This document shows positions 10,489-22,897 of a DNA stretch of 64,000 nucleotides, in pieces (the stretch's first letter is position 1; every line of letters begins with the position of its first letter). The translations under genes and the position numbers were made by a program. The notes under the pieces were generated by a model. That model had not been told where the DNA came from, did not search any database, and worked only from the letters and a program-made list of their open reading frames with translations. Source of the DNA: Leptobrachium leishanense (Eukaryota > Chordata > Amphibia > Anura > Megophryidae); assembly GCA_009667805.1 (NCBI GenBank), contig CM019066.1, forward strand, positions 868,001-932,000, in the 5' to 3' direction.

Positions 10489-11830
10489 CAGGGTAATTCA
10501 AAGTCACCACAGGTTCGGTGACTTTTCGTTCTCTTCAATTCGGTTCCTTTTGCCGATCCCATTTCGGTGACCCTGCGGTGTATTCAGCAAACACCACAGG
10601 GTCCCCGAATTGCAGGGAAAAGCTACCGCAAACCTGATGAAAACTAACCACAAAACCCGGCGAATGCACGCTGAAAACCCACAAAAACATCTGGATTAGG
10701 CTAGGGACAGATGAGCGCATTTTCTGCGGCCACCGTCAAAATGTACGTCGATGCGTGCGCACGCATTTTTTCACGGAATACGCTTAAGTGGTCAGACGAT
10801 GCGCAATTCTGGACGTATTTCATGACGATGGGGTGAAAAGAAGTCTAGGGAAATCCGGCTGTTTGAACGTTATGTTGGCCGCACACTAGCAGCGTCTGAC
10901 ATCTCCTAATCACGCACACACGCTGCTATGCGCGCCGCAGCGCACTCTGTACGTCAGTACCAGCGGTTTAACGTTCTCGAAAAAATGCGTTCATTTTCCA
11001 CTTGCGTTGTGCAGGCCGGACTTTTTGTGCGACCGTACTTCGTATATTGGCTGTCATTGCCCGTCATCTGCTGCTAGTGCGGCCGTGATTAAGTGCGCCT
11101 AAACGCGCGTTCGCACTGCCTCAGTCTGACCCTAGCCTTAACCTGCCAAAAACCACGGAAAAACCCGAGCAGGAGCCGATTACACGCAGCGATGCCGCCG
11201 GAAAAAGCAGAGACCGCAGACGAATGGAGTGAATAAATTAGGAAAACAGTTTGCATGAATGTTTGAAAAGTGAAACACTGTTTGCAAAGAAACTACTGAG
11301 CGAAAATGTCTGAAATTTACATATGAGGTCCAGGGAATGATAATAAAAAGGGCTGTTACAGAAAATATAAGTAAACTTAAATTTTTTTTAAAAAACAAAT
11401 TGGACTTTTAAAAAAAAATAATAATTAAGAAAAATGCTTAAAATATCCTAAAAAATCTAGAAATAAAGAGACTTTTTACTGCAGAATTTTATAATGAACG
11501 GTTTATTAGATATTGAATTAAAACAAGAATATTTTTAACATTGAAGCCTATGGGATTCTCCAGAATAAAATTGCCGAATGAAACCACCGAATGGCAGGGC
11601 ATTAGGGGAACCTTTCACTGCTGGTTTGTGTTCTCTGAATAGCCGAAGCAGTGCTTTTTCATGGGGATTTCACTGCCCTCGAACAGGCACTGTATGTTCA
11701 GGCAATTCGCCAGGATTTGGCGAATTGCCTGCTCTCTGGATAGCCGAATGGCCAAGAAAGGTAACCGTACGCTGATTTTCAGCGTTCGGTTACCTTTCTC
11801 AAGCAATTTGGATCTCTTTGAATAACCCTG
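10489..11830. mobile_element. Non-autonomous element, family G (CAGGGTTATTCAAAGAGCACC ends), with nested MITE
   Basis: Left end CAGGGTAATTCAAAGTCACC; right end TCTTTGAATAACCCTG. The interior carries recurrent TTCGGTG words, AAACGGTTTATTAGATATT and CATTGAAGCCTATGGGATTC, shared with 11840-12045, 19905-20975 and 36511-37390. Family-A MITE copy 4 lies at 10699-11137. Superfamily not determined; no clear TSD was seen. Confidence 0.7.
10699..11137. mobile_element. Harbinger-like MITE, family A, copy 4
   Basis: GGCTAGGGACAGATGAGCGC...GTCTGACCCTAGCC with perfect TTA duplications at 10696-10698 and 11138-11140. Nested inside the family-G element. Confidence 0.92.
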
Positions 11831-11839
11831 AAAGTGATA

Positions 11840-12045
11840 AAAAAATCGAATATTTTTAAACATTGAATCCTATGGGCTTCGCCTGTTTAAACCTGTCGAA
11901 CTGAACCACCAAAAATCATTTCACTGACACTTCGGTGCAGTTCGGTGTTCTCTGTATAGATTACCATTGCTTCTCTATGGACAATTTCACTGCCGCCGAA
12001 GGTCGCCAAATTGCGATGATCTGCACCATATTTCGCTGATAGTGA
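11840..12045. mobile_element. Family-G fragment
   Basis: Contains the family-G interior (CATTGAATCCTATGGG, GTTTAAACCTGTCGAACTG, TTCGGTGCAGTTCGGTG, TTACCATTGCTTCTCTATGG) without recognisable termini. It abuts the right end of the preceding copy. Confidence 0.65.
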
Positions 12046-12967
12046 TAGCTAGTCTTGGAACCCCCCCCCCCCCGCCCCCTTCTTTTGATGTGAGCACAGA
12101 GAGAAACTGTTTCAGTTTTTTAACATTTTTTTTTTAGTATTTAGGTTTTTTCTAGTTTTCCCCCAAACTAAAATATAAAAAGTAGTTTTGACACTTTTCT
12201 TTTGGGGGGGAGCTCCAGATTTCTGTGTCTACAGGCTCCTTAAACGTACATCAGTAAACCCGGCCCTGACCACAAGGTGACTTGATTGAGACTATTGAAT
12301 GCATTTCCAAATCTGTTGTGTCTGATCATTGTGTCCATTACGGAGGCTCGTTGGGGGGTTGCCAGATACTCCATGTTTCTCTGGACATCATTTAATCATG
12401 CTGAGGGGCAGTGCACGAAAAATCTAAGTGGCATCCCAGTTCACCAGCTTTGATATGATACCCGATTTCCCTATTGAAGCACATGAATGATACATGTTGC
12501 AGGGCAGCACTTTCCCCGTGCTCTCCCTTGACATGAAATAGTAATATGTGTCCAGGAAAACATGGCCGACCTGCCCTTGCAACCCCGAGGCTGATGCATG
12601 TTGCGTTTTCCGACCAGAATGATAAACACAATCACCTCCCAGCCCTTCCTGTGGAGACATTTATAAAATCAAGGTATTTTCTAGGCCCTCACTATAAAAG
12701 AGCCGAAGACAACACTTCTGCTCCAGCATTAATTCCAAAGTGGAAAACTTTGAGACCACAGAGGAACCATTTCTATACAAAAAATTCACATATACACAAG
12801 AATTTGCTACAGTAATGACAAAATGTGCACTTATTTAAGCCTCGTTGTCGCCTCCTGTTTTCTTTTTCATATTAATCACATGAGCAAGATACAAAAGATA
12901 GAGTATAAGTCCTGTGTTTCAGACACTCTTTCTCTTTTTACTGTAGGTTTGAGAAATGTTATATTAA
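12046..12967. other. Gene-free stretch
   Basis: A poly-C run near 12061, a solo hAT-like end (ACCCGGCCCTGAC, near 12259) and AT-rich sequence. Short open frames show no family I recognise. Confidence 0.5.
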
Positions 12968-13393
12968 GGCTAGGGTCAGACGAAAGCATTTTTAACGTGC
13001 GTTTAGACGCACAAAATCACGGCCGTGCTAGCAGCAAATGACGTCCATTGCGGGGGAACACACGAAGTACGGCCGCACGAAAGTTCGTCCGCGCAACGCA
13101 AGTGGCAAACGACCGCATTTTTTCTAGAAAGTCAAACCGCTAGTACGGACGTACAGAGTGCGCTGCGTCCGCTAGAGGCGTGTTTGCGTGATTGGGAGAC
13201 GTCAGACGCTGCTAATGTCCGGCCAACATAACGTCCAGACACAAAAAGTGTTTTATTGATGATCCGTACAAAATCACGGACGAAACGACGCATCGAATGA
13301 CCGCTATCGCGTATTCCGTGAAAAAATGCGTCCATTCGTTCGAACGCACTTTTTCACAGACAACGCGAAAAATGCGTTCGTCTGACCCTAGCC
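12968..13393. mobile_element. Harbinger-like MITE, family A, copy 5
   Basis: GGCTAGGGTCAGACGAAAGC...TCTGACCCTAGCC, flanked by TAA and TTA. The interior is close to copies 6 and 8. Confidence 0.92.
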
Positions 13394-13933
13394 TTATCTG
13401 TTGCTGTGATGAACAATAAAATAAACATTTGAATAAAAAAATGTTTTTTTAAAAATTGAAAAATATAAGATTTGAGACAAAAAAGGGGAACCCAAATTTT
13501 AGGTGAGTGTTGCATATAAATAGGAAAACAATACAGCTCTAGTTATTGATACTTACATATTAGCCTCCTGGTCACAGAATAGGTTGATTAGCCTTACCTG
13601 GAATACCAAAATCGAAAGGTTTTTTTGAGCATGGGACGACACCGCAAGTAGAAAATTCCGCTCCTGCCCTAATGTGATGGGGACAAAATTACTAGAAATA
13701 TTGCATAAAATACCCTTTAGGCTGTGTGTATATGAAACAAATGAATTTTGTGTTTAGACCTGGGTCCCATCTCCAAGATATTTCATTATTTTATGCAAAT
13801 ATTCCAAAATCTGATCTGTAAAATCCAAAATCGAACACTTATTTGGAGCCATCAAGCTAAAACCTTATGATACCGGAGTGGGGACCCCTCGTAGAGCAGG
13901 GCGATAATGCAACTGCCCATTCCTATACACTTT
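13394..13933. other. Gene-free stretch
   Basis: AT-rich sequence with no recognisable gene, transposon end or tandem repeat. Confidence 0.4.
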
Positions 13934-14614
13934 GGGCTTTATTAAATCGATCGCGCAAAAGCGCACGCGCAGCGCAATTTTTTTGCACGCAGCGTTAAAC
14001 GTTAGCGTGTGAAAAATAACGGTGGTATTACAGTCCGTGCGTAAAAATAACGTGCGCGCATTAACGTTGCGCGCAGAAATCGGTGTGTGCCGACTGTTTT
14101 TTAACGCGATTCAGCCAATCAGAATTAAGAACCACAATTGTCTCCCGTTCAGTTTTTGCGCCTGTCAAAAACAATCTGAGTATATATGCTGCAGCAATAA
14201 TAAAAACACGCACAACTTCTCAATTTTATTGTTTGGGTATGTGTAGAATGTGTAACTAAAAGTTGCTGCGTATTTTTTTCATGCTGGTGTATTTGGTTTC
14301 GGCCAGAACGTTCAGATTTGCCATTAACACCAGCTTTTAAAAGACGTTAAAATAATACTCGCAAACATTGTCTGTTAAATTTTGCGCATAGATTGTAATA
14401 CCATCCGCGTACCAGCGCACAAACGCATTTGCGCTCACAATGTTAAGAATAGGACGCTCGCAAAGGGTTCGCGCAGGTTCAACAGCGGTAGACGTTAACG
14501 CGCATTTTTTGCACGGACATTGTAATACGACGTTCTGCACAAAGGGTTTTTACCCTCGCGTTAATGCGTTTTTGCGCACGCGTTAACGTTTGTGCGAAGC
14601 AGTTAATAGAGCCC
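13934..14614. mobile_element. Harbinger-like MITE, family B, copy 2
   Basis: GGGCTTTATTAAATCGATCG...GTTAATAGAGCCC flanked by TTT on both sides. The interior (GATTCAGCCAATCAGAATTA, ACCACAATTGTCTCCCGTTC, ATATATGCTGCAGCAATAAT) is the reverse of the 6013-6718 copy. More diverged at the termini than copy 1. Confidence 0.8.
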
Positions 14615-15576
14615 TTTGTTTTTGCTTATAAAAAATTTGTCTGGTCCCACGCATTTTGCAAAAGGGATGCCCAGCCTGTAATCCGATGTTGTACCAAAAC
14701 CATAAATGACATTCCATCTTGTGACCTTCGTTTGATGCCTCGCATGGCTGCAGCCTCTTTCTTGGGCAGTGGGCAAGGTGCGCTCTGACATTATCGACCT
14801 GCAATTAAAATGCAATGACAACAAAAGTTGGAAATCCCAGGGATCTCCCTGATCCCTTTAAAACCACAATAATCTCAAGAAAAAATATATTCCAAAGATA
14901 AAATCTGATCTTTGTTATATACCATAGGAAAAACCACACACACTATATAATGGAAGTTATAAGTAAATAACCTGATAACATAAATCACACAATAATTCAC
15001 AACCACATCAAGTTGGCTCACTGATGGGAAAATCAGTATTATTCCAATCACCACATCATATAGGGGTTTGAGAGTTAGATAGTGTAAATATTATCTTTCC
15101 CCTTATGTTTGGTTATGGATTCCCAAAACAGTGACACCAACCAAAAATCATCTATTAATTCTATTAAAATCAATTCCGCTCAATACCAGAAAACACCATC
15201 TGTGTCAGAATTGTAAGGTTACGGTTTGCATGCGCTGATTTCTGTAAACCAAATAATAAAGCACATGCAGTAACCAAAATAGATGGTGATACACCAAAAT
15301 GTTTAAACGTAACCACCACCTGTGATAAACATAAACCGCCGGTATAAAGATTTAAATCACTTCACATACACCAATAAAATGTATACATGTTGTCACTCCG
15401 CCAATATATCTATTCTAATATTCAGAAAAAAATCAATTGGTGTGCAGCCAGCGGTTCAATTCGGAGGAAGAGCAAAGAGAAGACGGATTAACACGGCCGA
15501 CACGCGTTTTGGCATTGATCTGCTCATCAGGGACGCAAGTTTTGGGTGCAATAATCACCTGCATCCGGCAATTTAA
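14615..15576. other. Gene-free stretch with an ACGCGT-containing repeat
   Basis: No gene. Near 15499 the CACGCGTTTTGGCATTGATC..CTCATCAGGG motif resembles repeats at 17130 (AACGCGTTTCGTC) and 29655 (CGAAACGCGTCG), a motif recurrent in anuran repeats. Otherwise AT-rich. Confidence 0.45.
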
Positions 15577-16001
15577 GGCTAAGGTCAGACGAACGCAGTT
15601 TTAACGTGCGTTTAGCCGCACGAAATCACGGCCGTGCTAGCAGCAAATTACGTCCAATGCCGGGGAACATACGACGAACGGCCGCACGAAAGGTCGTCCG
15701 TGCAACGCAAGTGGCAAACGAACGCATTTATTCGAGAACGTCAAACCGCTAGTACTGACGTACAGAGTGCGCTGCGGCCGCTAGCGGCGTGTTTGCGTGA
15801 TTGGGAGACGTCAGACGCTGCACACGTCCGGCCAACATAACGTCCAGACACAAAAAGTGTTTTATTGATGATCCGTACAAAATCACGGACGAAAATGCGC
15901 ATCGTATGACCGCTATCGCGTATTCCGTGAAAAATACGTCCATTCGTTCGACCGCACTTTTTCACGGACGACGCAAAAAATGCGTTCGTCTGACCCTAGC
16001 C
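15577..16001. mobile_element. Harbinger-like MITE, family A, copy 6
   Basis: GGCTAAGGTCAGACGAACGC...GTCTGACCCTAGCC, flanked by TAA and TTA. Confidence 0.92.
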
Positions 16002-16240
16002 TTAGGCTTTCATTTCTCCTATTAACCTTTCCCTGTTGTGTGGAGAGGTCTTTCTTGTGGACAATAAAAGTTGGAGACAAGAAATGTATGCAAATAAAAT
16101 GATTTTTAATGAACTTAAAAAAAGTTAAAAACTTTCTAAAGAAAACTGAGTGTAAAGCCCCGACAAAAGCAGAATTCTGAGATATTTAATACTGCAAAAT
16201 TGTGCTGTAATAAATCACACAGGATTATAATGCACCTTTA

Positions 16241-16663
16241 GGCTGGGGTCAGACGAGCGTAGTGTTCACGTCCGTGATAGCATGAAAGAAAGTCCATTGG
16301 AGCCTGACACATGAAGTACGTCCGCACTGAACTGCGGACGCACAACGGCCGCGGCAAACGGACGCAGGTTAGGCAAGAACGTAATACTGCTAGAACGGAC
16401 GTGCGGAGTGCGCCACGTCCACAACGTCTGCATAGCTTTGTGTGTGAGTGATGGAGCATGGTCAGACGGACTGCATTTATACGTCCAGCATTTTTGACGG
16501 ACAGAATGGTTTTTCATTGTAATTTATTTTCCCCTCCTACATCGTCAAAAATAACTTCAGTGAAAAAACGGACTGTGTGACCACTACTGCGTCATCCGTA
16601 CTGACGATGTCCGTACTGCACGGACGTACAGTCCGTAGAAATCACGCTCGTCTGACCCCAGCC
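16241..16663. mobile_element. Harbinger-like MITE, family A (subfamily A2), copy 7
   Basis: GGCTGGGGTCAGACGAGCGT...TCTGACCCCAGCC, preceded by TTA. Reverse orientation to copies 3 and 9, with which it shares its interior. Confidence 0.9.
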
Positions 16664-16843
16664 TCAAAGCTCCAATCGTGCCTCCTCCTGATGACGCAGA
16701 TAATCAAATAAATCAGAGAAATAAATATGGAGCGAATCTACAATATAAACATGTAGATCATGGTGCAGTACATATGACTCAGGTATATATATATATATAA
16801 GCCCCAAAGGACCTCACTCACAAGAGGGAATATTCAGCTAGTG

Positions 16844-16976
16844 CAGGGGTCAGCAACCTTGGCTCCCTGATGGCTTGGGAACTACATCTCCCAAGATGCT
16901 CAGTCACCCATTAGACTGACAGCCAAATGGGAAATGTAGTTCCCAAAACATCAGGGAGCCACGGTTGCTTTCACCT
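16844..16976. mobile_element. hAT-type MITE (CAGGGGTCAGCAACC)
   Basis: Near-palindromic 133-bp element with CAGGGGTCAGCAACCTTGGC and GGGAACTACATCTCCCAAGA arms. Flanks AGCTAGTG/AGCTAGGG match at 7 of 8 positions, as expected for an aged 8-bp hAT duplication. Same family as 55089-55224. Confidence 0.8.
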
Positions 16977-17914
16977 GAGCTAGGGATATCACTATTACCA
17001 GAGTTCTGGAATTCCAAGGATCCACTACTGGTATCATCGGCTGCTGTCAGGGACACCAGGTCTCCATCGAATTTAGACAGAAAGTATTTTATTGGTAACA
17101 TACAAATAAATAAACAAATATGAACCTTCCAACGCGTTTCGTCTTATATCTACAAAGAGTTCATGAGGCATAGTCCTTTAATCCTTATTTACGTTTAAAT
17201 ACCCCATTTTCACAATGTTTTTTATTTTGTTTTCGGAGGCTACACATTCCATGTGTTCTATCCTGGAAACGGCATCATTAGGAGACGCAGATAGAGGAAG
17301 ATGACGTGAACAAGATGGACCAATTTCCGGGATAGAACACCATGATCTACATATTTGTATGGTAGATTTTGCTCCATATTTATTTCTCAGTTTAATCTGA
17401 AACATTTAATAAAAAGAGATATTTGTTCTTCACATAAGGATGACAACAGTTTTAGCAAACCATTGCAGACACCTGTGCATTAGAACATGCTGCGTGCCTG
17501 CGAAACTCCAAGGCCGGGTTTAATGACCTCTGTGATTGTGGATGACATGAAAATGTATGATCAAACAGGAGCCAGATCTGTCCACGTTAAACGATTTCTC
17601 ATGCGAAAGTATTGCTCTATATATTAATATAAATCCCCAGCCTGCAAGCTGAGAGCGGCTGCTGCAAGAGTAATTCTTTCACTTTGGAGAGGCGCTTCAG
17701 TGAACCATTATAAAACCGCATGAACCGTGCCTTCGCTTTGCAACAACGGGTAAAGTATATCACTCTGATACGTCTCAGTTTTCCTGGATTTATCTGATAT
17801 GGTTCCTGTAGGGTCGGCCAACAGTGCCGGAGCCCGGCCTCAGAGTTCTCCTAGACAATTCTTTTGTTATCTTAAATGATTCTCACACAGAACTGAGCAA
17901 CCTATCCGTTCAGA
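16977..17914. other. Gene-free stretch
   Basis: Includes an ACGCGTTTCG repeat motif at 17130 and otherwise unique-looking AT-rich sequence. No coding signal. Confidence 0.4.
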
Positions 17915-18364
17915 CAGGGGCGTAACTACCAGGGGTGCAGAGGGTGCCACTGCACCTGGGCCCTTGAGTCCGGGGGGCCCACACTCGCCTGCCTGGGGGC
18001 TTGCCTATATTTTATATATATAATTCTTTTTTAAATTGTCTGTGATACACTCATACAAACTGCACATTACTGTGAGATTTATTGCTGTGGAGCTCTGTGA
18101 TAGGTTCATACACAGTGCACATTACTGTGAAGTTTATTGCTGTGGAGCTCTGTAAGATACACATTACATTAAAAATGGGATAGACTGAAGAGGTCATGGT
18201 GGACCTGGAAAAAATGGGACACTGGTTGTCTGGAGTCAACATTGTGGACCTGGAGAGGACCAATGCATGTTGACGGAAAGGGGGGAAAAAGTTGATTTTG
18301 CCTAGGGTGGGGGCCCCGTTATGGTTTCTGCACCTGGGCCCTGAGGTTTCTAGTTACGCCTCTG
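17915..18364. mobile_element. hAT-type non-autonomous element (CAGGGGCGTAACTA)
   Basis: Terminal inverted repeats CAGGGGCGTAACTACCAGGG and TTCTAGTTACGCCTCTG. The 8-bp flanks CGTTCAGA (17907-17914) and CGTTCGGA (18365-18372) differ at one base. A GTGCACATTACTGTGA block is duplicated inside. No transposase. Confidence 0.88.
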
Positions 18365-18828
18365 CGTTCGGATTAATATTGATGTTTCTGCATATACCAT
18401 TTGGTAAGCAGTCTTAAAATAAAACAGGAAAAAGAGGCATTACTGCAAGTGTCTCCACTACAATATGGCCGTCATTTGACAACCTTCTACAAAGAACTTC
18501 CTTTTGTCTCCATCCATTTCCCTTTAGAATGTCTCTTTCCCCAATTTCAGCCCAACTAATACTATAAGGTTATTTAAAGAGTGCCGAATTTGCCATTTAA
18601 TTACACCAAACTGAATTTCCCCGTTCGGTGCAATTTTGTGGCAATTCATCTATTCAGAAGAAAGAAGAAAGATTATAAAATCATACAGCGTAGGCGCCTA
18701 TTTATAAACCAGATTACTATAGTGTTATTAAGTAGTTAAATTATAACTAATAAGTAGTGAGATGCTGCCCAAAGGGATAAGCGCAATATACAGAAAAAAA
18801 CAACCAAAATCTGCATTAACCAAAAATT

Positions 18829-19904
18829 AAATTATAGATAGATTTAAAGGTAGACTTCAACAAAGAGGCATATCAAACATAAAGTGCTTCAGTCTTAAAG
18901 TGCTACAACCTTAAGGTGACAAATATTCAATCAATGTACACATATAAAAGTGCAATGTGCCATAGAACACAGTAAAGTGCAACAATATATAAAATTCCAG
19001 CAGTGCGATGGGTATAAGAGAGTCTATAAAGTGCAACAGTGTCCAAATGTGCAAATTCAATGATATCCAATACAACAGTATGAATACCAGTGGGAAAATT
19101 CCTTAAAATTTACTTCTCTTTATGATCAAGCGATGCACAAATATAGTCGTCCTTTCTTGGTCTGTGTATCTCTTGCCGTCTATCAATAATGGAGAGGATA
19201 GCCAGAAAGGAGAAAGAGGAAAAAAATAAAAGATTCGAGGGGAGAGAAAAAATGAAGAAATAATCGTGCAGAAAATCCCAATTAAATATGGCAAATCACT
19301 CGTAGGAATATGGGAACTCACATTTATAAGAGCCCAAAAAATCCCTGGCTCTAGGTTTAGGGGCTTCCAGCCATATAGAGGGTGGCGTATCCCTTCTTAA
19401 ATCTTCAACTCTGGTTGTGATGGCTACAATAAGATAATAGACAGCGCTCCCATAGCATATTACCGTATTATGATAAAAAGAGGTAATAATGTATTGAACT
19501 CACCAGATATGGAGCCTCTTCCACACAGGCTCACTCAATACAGCATCAGGTACACTATGGTGGATACCCAGAACCAGGGCCGGATTAAGGGTATCATGGG
19601 CCTGGTGCTGAGGATTTTGTTGGGCCTATTTTCAGATACTGAGGCAACAATCGCCAACTAAACTGTCAAATCACCAAATACAGCCGAATTGACAGAGAAA
19701 TATGGTGCAGTTCGCAACAATTAGGCAGTCTTCAGCGGTATGCGCGAACGCGCGGAAAAAAAACGCGCGCATTGCGCGACGCAGCGCTACGCCCAGGTGT
19801 GAACCCAGCCTAAGACTGAAGCACTTTATGTTTGATATACCTCTTTGTTGAAGTCTACCTTTAAATCTATTTTTGATGCGCTAAAAAGGTTCTATCTATA
19901 ATTT
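18829..19904. mobile_element. Element with long (about 70-bp) terminal inverted repeats
   Basis: The left arm ATTTAAAGGTAGACTTCAAC...AAAGTGCTTCAGTCTTA recurs as its complement at 19810-19880, and ATTATAGATAG/CTATCTATAAT close the outer ends. A hAT-like end CAGGGCCGGATTAAGGG (near 19578) and a fragment with AACGCGCG words lie inside. Superfamily unclear. Confidence 0.75.
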
Positions 19905-20975
19905 CATCTATTCAGAAAGCTGGCAATATCCCAAATATTGAGGAATTGCCAGCAAAATACGGCGCAATTCGCCTCAATTCAGCGGCAGTGAAATTCCTCA
20001 TAGAGAAGTAATGGTTAATCTATTCAGAGAACTGCACCAAAATGTTGGCGAAAAGCACAGATTCTAGGTGGTTCAGTTTGACAGGTTTAAACAAACGAAT
20101 CCAATAGGTTTCAATGTCAAAAAAAATACTGTTTTTATTAGTTTTTTTATTCAACAGTTTATTATTTAATTTGTAGCAAAAAGTCTTTTTATTTATTTAT
20201 TTTTTAGGCATTTTTCTGGATTTTTTGGGTGAACTTTTTGATACTCATTTTTTTAATGGTGTCTTTTTTTATTCTGTGACAGACCTTTTTTTATTATTAT
20301 TTTCATGCATTTCTGCTTTAAACGCCTTTTAAAAAAAATTGCCTTTTGCTACTTTATTTTTTTATCCCCCCCTCCCCCAGTTCGGCTGCGTTCAGCGATG
20401 CAGTCGGTGGATCCCTTCGGCGACCTTTGGCAGCAGTGAAATTCCACATAGAGAAGTAATGGTTAATTTATTCAGAGAACACCGAACAGCACCAAAAAGT
20501 TGGCAAAATGCCCAAATTTTTTGTGCTTTCGTTTGACATGTTTAAACAGGCGAATCCCATAGGTTTTAGTGTAAAAAAAAAATAAAAAAAATTACCTGTT
20601 TTTATTAAATATTCAACCGTTTATACTTTCCATTTGCAGCAAAAAGTCTTTTCCTTTTTTTTTTTAAATATAAATTTTATTGGAGGCGACATTAGTTGCA
20701 AAATCAAAACCAAAACGATTGGCGTTACACAATATACTTTGCATATAATACCCAAATTCGTCTCCATTTTATAAACCTACAAGAAGAGAAGAGAAAAAAA
20801 AACAAAAACACAGAGACAGGCCCAGCCTAGGCCCAGGCCCAAAAGAACCAACAGAAAGAAAAGCGAAAAGACCACTATGTAAGTATACATGTTCGGCGGT
20901 CTGTTTGGCAGATCGTCAGCTGCGTTCTGCAGTTTATCGGAGGCATTCGGCGGTCTGTTCGGCTGATCTTTTTTT
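19905..20975. mobile_element. Family-G fragments interrupted by another repeat
   Basis: Two blocks with GGCAGTGAAATTCC.CATAGA, AGTAATGGTTAAT.TATTCAG and GTTTAAACA.GCGAATCC words, and a piece CGGCGGTCTGTTCGGC repeated near 20894 and 20951. From about 20660 to 20880 an unrelated stretch beginning with a T-run and AAATTTTATTGG may be an antisense LINE tail. Confidence 0.5.
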
Positions 20976-21950
20976 TCCTCGCAGTGTGCATTTATAGTGT
21001 CAATAAAGTTTTTCTGTATTCGATACCAGTGTGGTCTATCATAATTAATCTTTGTGTTTTTAGGCCTATGCCCATGTTAGGCACTGGTTCTGTCAGGCTC
21101 GTGCCATGATGGAGCCATGGCAGGGCCTTAATGTCAAATAATATCCCAAGCGTTGGGGGAGAGCAGATGAAGCAGACACAGGAACTTATGCTGGTAAATA
21201 AGTGTATATTCAGAACACACAGCAACAAGTCTGATACAGAAATAACAGAGCACTGGATACAACAGGAAAAGTCACTCTGCATGCAGGTAGTGTCTATGTA
21301 CCAGGGATTGTGGGCTATATAGTCCACTGCAAACAGGATCCTCTGAGCGGGAACCAGGAGCTCTTGGCACAGGTACCTTAGTAGCAGGAAGGTGGAATAA
21401 AGCAGAACACAGGTAGCCACAGGTGCAGTCTCTTAGGCCCACAGGATAGTGGGCTATGCAGTTACCACTGCATAAAGGATTCACTGAGCTGGAAACAGGA
21501 GCTCTTTGCAAAGGTACAATCTGCAATGCTGACAGAAAAGTTCATACAGAGGATGGTGGGTAAAACTGACAAACAATGGTGAGGGAGCTCTCAGAACCTC
21601 ACATGGGCAGGGAATCAAGGAAAATGACAGAGCATAGAAGGAAGGGTGTGTCCAGGTTATATGCACACCCACTCAGGAGCTGGCACAGGGATTAACCCCT
21701 GAGTGGATGCAGAGAGGAGCAACAGCAATATTGTGTATACATGCAGGCTCCTGGAGTTGGCATGACAGGTTCCATGTATATACAGTATCCCAATGATTTA
21801 GGGTGTTTTCTTTTGTGTGAGTAGTAGTCTGTTTGGTTTCCCGAGGTCCATTTAGGTGCACTATGTACAGTATGTGCTATTCTTCTTTTCACATGCTCCG
21901 TCGGGTGTATGAATTGGAAGTGGCATGGGGATCCCCTTTTAAGACATTAT
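20976..21950. other. Gene-free stretch with a local duplication
   Basis: A polyadenylation-like GTCAATAAAG at about 21000. Two copies of a segment containing GTGGGCTAT.....ACTGCA..AGGAT..CTGAGC.GGAA.CAGGAGCTC start near 21309 and 21448. Open frames on both strands show no recognisable domain. Confidence 0.4.
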
Positions 21951-22132
21951 CAGGGTTATTCAGAGAAAGGTGAAACTCTGGAGAACTTTTGGAGAAGTAA
22001 AAATTCTAGGTCAAAATAGCAGATTTGGAAAGTGAGATATATGGGAGAATTTTTCTGGTTTGGCTATTTTGACCTAGAATTTTCACTTCTCCAAAAGGTC
22101 TCCAGAGTTTCACCTTTCTCTGAATAACCCTG
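21951..22132. mobile_element. Near-palindromic MITE, family C, copy 1
   Basis: CAGGGTTATTCAGAGAAAGG...CCTTTCTCTGAATAACCCTG. Almost the whole 182-bp element is self-complementary (TTCTAGGTCAAAATAGC / GGCTATTTTGACCTAGAA). Other copies lie at 22970, 60906, 61077 and 61687. The copy at 61077 carries a family-A insertion. Confidence 0.88.
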
Positions 22133-22897
22133 TTGGTGTAAATAGCTAATGGATGCACCATGACAACCCACCAGTGTGGATACCGTGTGTCCAGATACAG
22201 GTTCTTCGTTTGCGAGTTGGCAATTGTTGGTCTACATAATTTTCATTACACATGGTTTTATGGTATACACTACGAGCTTTATTTTCTTGTTACGCGTGTG
22301 TGATATATTCAGAAGATACTATATGTGAAGTGAATGGCTGAGCCCTGAATTGTATTGTAACGTATAATAAATGAGCCTACACGTTCACGTGAATCGTTAT
22401 TCAGTCCACTTGCTGTGGTGTCCTCCTGTAGTCTCACGTTTCAGATTAAGCGTCCAAATTTTAGTCAGAATGAGATTCGTCCAAAGAGGAACACACATTG
22501 AGCATGTGCTAAAACAAATTCTTATGGAATAAAACATGCATAAAAGGTTTTCCTTTTTCATAAAAGGAGCTCTCGAGCCAGCATTAACGCAAGAACATTT
22601 AAGTCATCATGGTCACAGGAGTCTACTTGACTGCTGAGTCAGTGCTTCCAAGCGGTGATCTCACCTTCACTCTGAAGGCTGTTTTGCCTTGGATTCCCTG
22701 GGGACCAAACACTTTAAGCCATCCAACTCATGATTGTTTAAAGCAGTGCTTCCCAAACCTGTCCTCAGGACCCTCTGCCTCTCCAGCAGTGGCGACTCTA
22801 GGAACAATATTTAGGGGGGGCACAGAAGGTACCGCAGTCAAAACTGGGGGGGCACTAATAATTTTCACCACTAAATCATATCACTGAATAAAAGTAA

